Below, one piece after another: positions 5,542 through 6,874 of a stretch of 6,874 bases of DNA. Each line of letters opens with the position of its first letter. The stretch's first letter is position 1. Origin of the DNA: Gemmatimonadota bacterium (GTDB taxonomy: Bacteria > GCA-2686955); NCBI GenBank assembly GCA_002686955.1, contig NYZA01000269.1:1-6874 (forward strand). The letters run 5' to 3'. A program made the translations under genes and the position numbers. The notes under the pieces were generated by a model. That model made no database searches. It was not told where the DNA came from and saw only the letters and a program-made list of their open reading frames with translations.

Positions 5542-6874
5542 AGGGCCGACGCGTTTCGTCGCCGCCGCTGCGCTCGCCCCTCTATTCGGCTGCTCGGTGC
5601 TCGGCTCTCACGATCCGCCCGATCTTCTCCTGATCACGGTCGACACCTTGCGGGCGGATCGGCTCGGCTGCTACGGCGCGCCGGGCGATCCCACCCCGAA
5701 TATCGACGCTCTCGCGCGTGAGGCCGTGCTCTTCGAGGCGGCGAGCACGACGATCCCCAGAACGACGCAGGCCTTCGCCTCTCTCTTCACCGGGCGCCAC
5801 CCGATCGAGCACGGTGTGCTGGAGATCGGGGAGTATCTCACGCTCGATGCGCTGACTCTCGCCGAGCAGCTCCGCGCCGCCGGCTACGCCACCGCAGGCA
5901 TCAGCTCCAATCTCTTGGCGGGATCGTTTCAAGGAATGCATCAAGGATTCGAACGCTTCATCGACGCGACCGATCTGCAACAACACCATGAAGAGGCCGG
6001 GGGGGAAGGCCCCTTCCATGCGGAGACCGTCACCGCGTCGGGGCTCGACTGTCTGATGGGGCTCGATTCCGATCGTCCCCGATTCCTCTGGGTGCACTAC
6101 ACCGATCCCCATTTTCCGTACGATCCGCCCCTGAAGTCGGAGGCTAACACCGACGCCGACGTTCTCAGCGGCAGGGCCTTCTACCGCGAGCTCCGGGATT
6201 TCGAGCCGAGGAGCGCAACGATCCAATTCGATCTGAACGGGCGATCGAGCGCGCTTAGAGACACATTATCGCGCCTCTACGATCGCGAGATCCGGCACAC
6301 GGACGAGATGATCGGCCCTCTGCTCGATGCCTGGGTAGAGGCGACGGAGGGCGGATCGTCTCTTGTGGCATTCACCGCGGACCACGGTGAGAGCCTCGGC
6401 GAACACGGTTACTTCTATGAGCATGGGGACTTCGTGTATGAGCCGAGCTCGAGGATTCCGCTGCTCCTTCGACTCCCCGATGGGGTCCGGGGAGGGGGAC
6501 GGGTAGAGACACCGGTCTCGATCGTCGATGTCGCTCCGACTCTGCTTCAGCTCTTGGGACTGGACCCACTGCCCGATGCGTCGGGCGCCGATCTTCGCGG
6601 TCTCCTGCGGGGGGACGAAGGGGCGGCCTCTCGCGGCCCGGTCTTCATCGAGAGCGGATCGGCGCTGCACCCGCAGAACCCCCAGCGAAGCTTCGCGGGT
6701 AGACGCCGCCCCGAAGGGCCGGGGCAATCCTCCTTCATCTCGGCCCGCGAGGAGAATTGGGTCCTGGTGCGGGAAAGGGAGGGCGAGTCTCCTCGGCTAT
6801 ACGACGCCACGAACGATCCCGCGTTCTCGGTCGATCTGGCGGCCGAGCATCCGGAGCGGGTGCGGCGGCTCGCC
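5516..6874 (+). CDS. Sulfatase-superfamily lipoprotein, 3' end outside window
   Basis: An open frame of 453 codons runs from ATG 5516 to the right edge without a stop, so the gene is truncated at its 3' end. The start is supported by a lipoprotein signal: basic n-region (R2, R5, R9, R13), hydrophobic F14-F24, and lipobox L-F-G-C with Cys26. GGAG at 5502-5505, 10 bases upstream, is a fair ribosome site. The enzyme domain has I-T-V-D-T-L-R-A-D (40-48, metal Asp43), T-P-N-I-D (60-64), nucleophile region T-T-I-P-R-T (78-83), F-T-G-R-H-P-x-x-H-G (91-100), V-H-Y-T-D-P-H-F-P-Y-D-P-P (193-205), T-A-D-H-G-E (287-292, metal Asp289/His290), G-E-H-G (295-298), E-H-G (302-304) and R-L-Y-D-A-T-N-D-P near the visible end. 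Thr79 takes the place of the formylglycine Cys/Ser and Thr83 that of the signature Arg. The catalytic domain is almost complete; any further C-terminal domain is unseen. Mature protein is expected to be membrane-anchored outside the cytoplasm. Paralogous to the gene at 2887-4749; substrate unknown. Confidence 0.9.
   Translation, partial: MRFARSSSRGPTRFVAAAALAPLFGCSVLGSHDPPDLLLITVDTLRADRLGCYGAPGDPTPNIDALAREAVLFEAASTTIPRTTQAFASLFTGRHPIEHGVLEIGEYLTLDALTLAEQLRAAGYATAGISSNLLAGSFQGMHQGFERFIDATDLQQHHEEAGGEGPFHAETVTASGLDCLMGLDSDRPRFLWVHYTDPHFPYDPPLKSEANTDADVLSGRAFYRELRDFEPRSATIQFDLNGRSSALRDTLSRLYDREIRHTDEMIGPLLDAWVEATEGGSSLVAFTADHGESLGEHGYFYEHGDFVYEPSSRIPLLLRLPDGVRGGGRVETPVSIVDVAPTLLQLLGLDPLPDASGADLRGLLRGDEGAASRGPVFIESGSALHPQNPQRSFAGRRRPEGPGQSSFISAREENWVLVREREGESPRLYDATNDPAFSVDLAAEHPERVRRLA

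Noticed and set aside
5582-6226. Minus-strand open frame (214 codons) opposite the lipoprotein gene.
   Set aside because: The plus strand over the same bases encodes continuous sulfatase-superfamily motifs and the lipobox; the minus frame has none.

Overview
The window is G+C-rich, compact bacterial DNA from a Gram-negative-type (diderm) organism. The evidence is a lipoprotein signal peptide, two cleavable Sec-type signal peptides, a YceH/DUF480 protein, and large secreted proteins of the FG-GAP/ASPIC-UnbV and sulfatase (alkaline-phosphatase) superfamilies. That mix is typical of environmental lineages such as Acidobacteriota, Myxococcota, Planctomycetota or Eisenbacteria-like candidate phyla. 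Nothing here fixes the phylum. I see no tRNA, rRNA, CRISPR array, insertion sequence or phage gene.

Layout: (1) positions 2-940 (+) hold the 3' part of a DUF4139 protein whose start lies left of the window. (2) Positions 4749 to 947 (-) are a two-gene secreted-protein operon. It contains a 620-residue sulfatase-like hydrolase/transferase with a C-terminal lectin-like domain, then a 647-residue FG-GAP/VCBS propeller ending in an ASPIC/UnbV domain, joined by an ATGA stop/start overlap. The propeller gene converges on the DUF4139 gene with only 6 bases between stop codons. (3) Positions 4750-4863 are the only real intergenic gap, a divergent promoter region. (4) Positions 4864-5541 (+) encode a YceH (UPF0502/DUF480) protein with a strong Shine-Dalgarno sequence. 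(5) Positions 5516-6874 (+) encode a second sulfatase-superfamily protein, a predicted lipoprotein, whose start lies inside the end of yceH and which runs off the right edge.

The most notable point is that the two sulfatase-superfamily proteins, on opposite sides of yceH, both have threonine where classical sulfatases have the formylglycine-forming Cys/Ser, and both lack the Arg of the CxPxR signature. They should not be activated like ordinary sulfatases. They may be Thr-nucleophile phospho-transferases or phosphatases, or an uncharacterised subfamily. With the propeller protein they suggest a cell-envelope or extracellular system acting on glycans or other envelope polymers, but the substrate cannot be read from the sequence. 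I see no clear sign of an entirely new system; the best leads are the active-site change, the domain fusion and the tight gene coupling.
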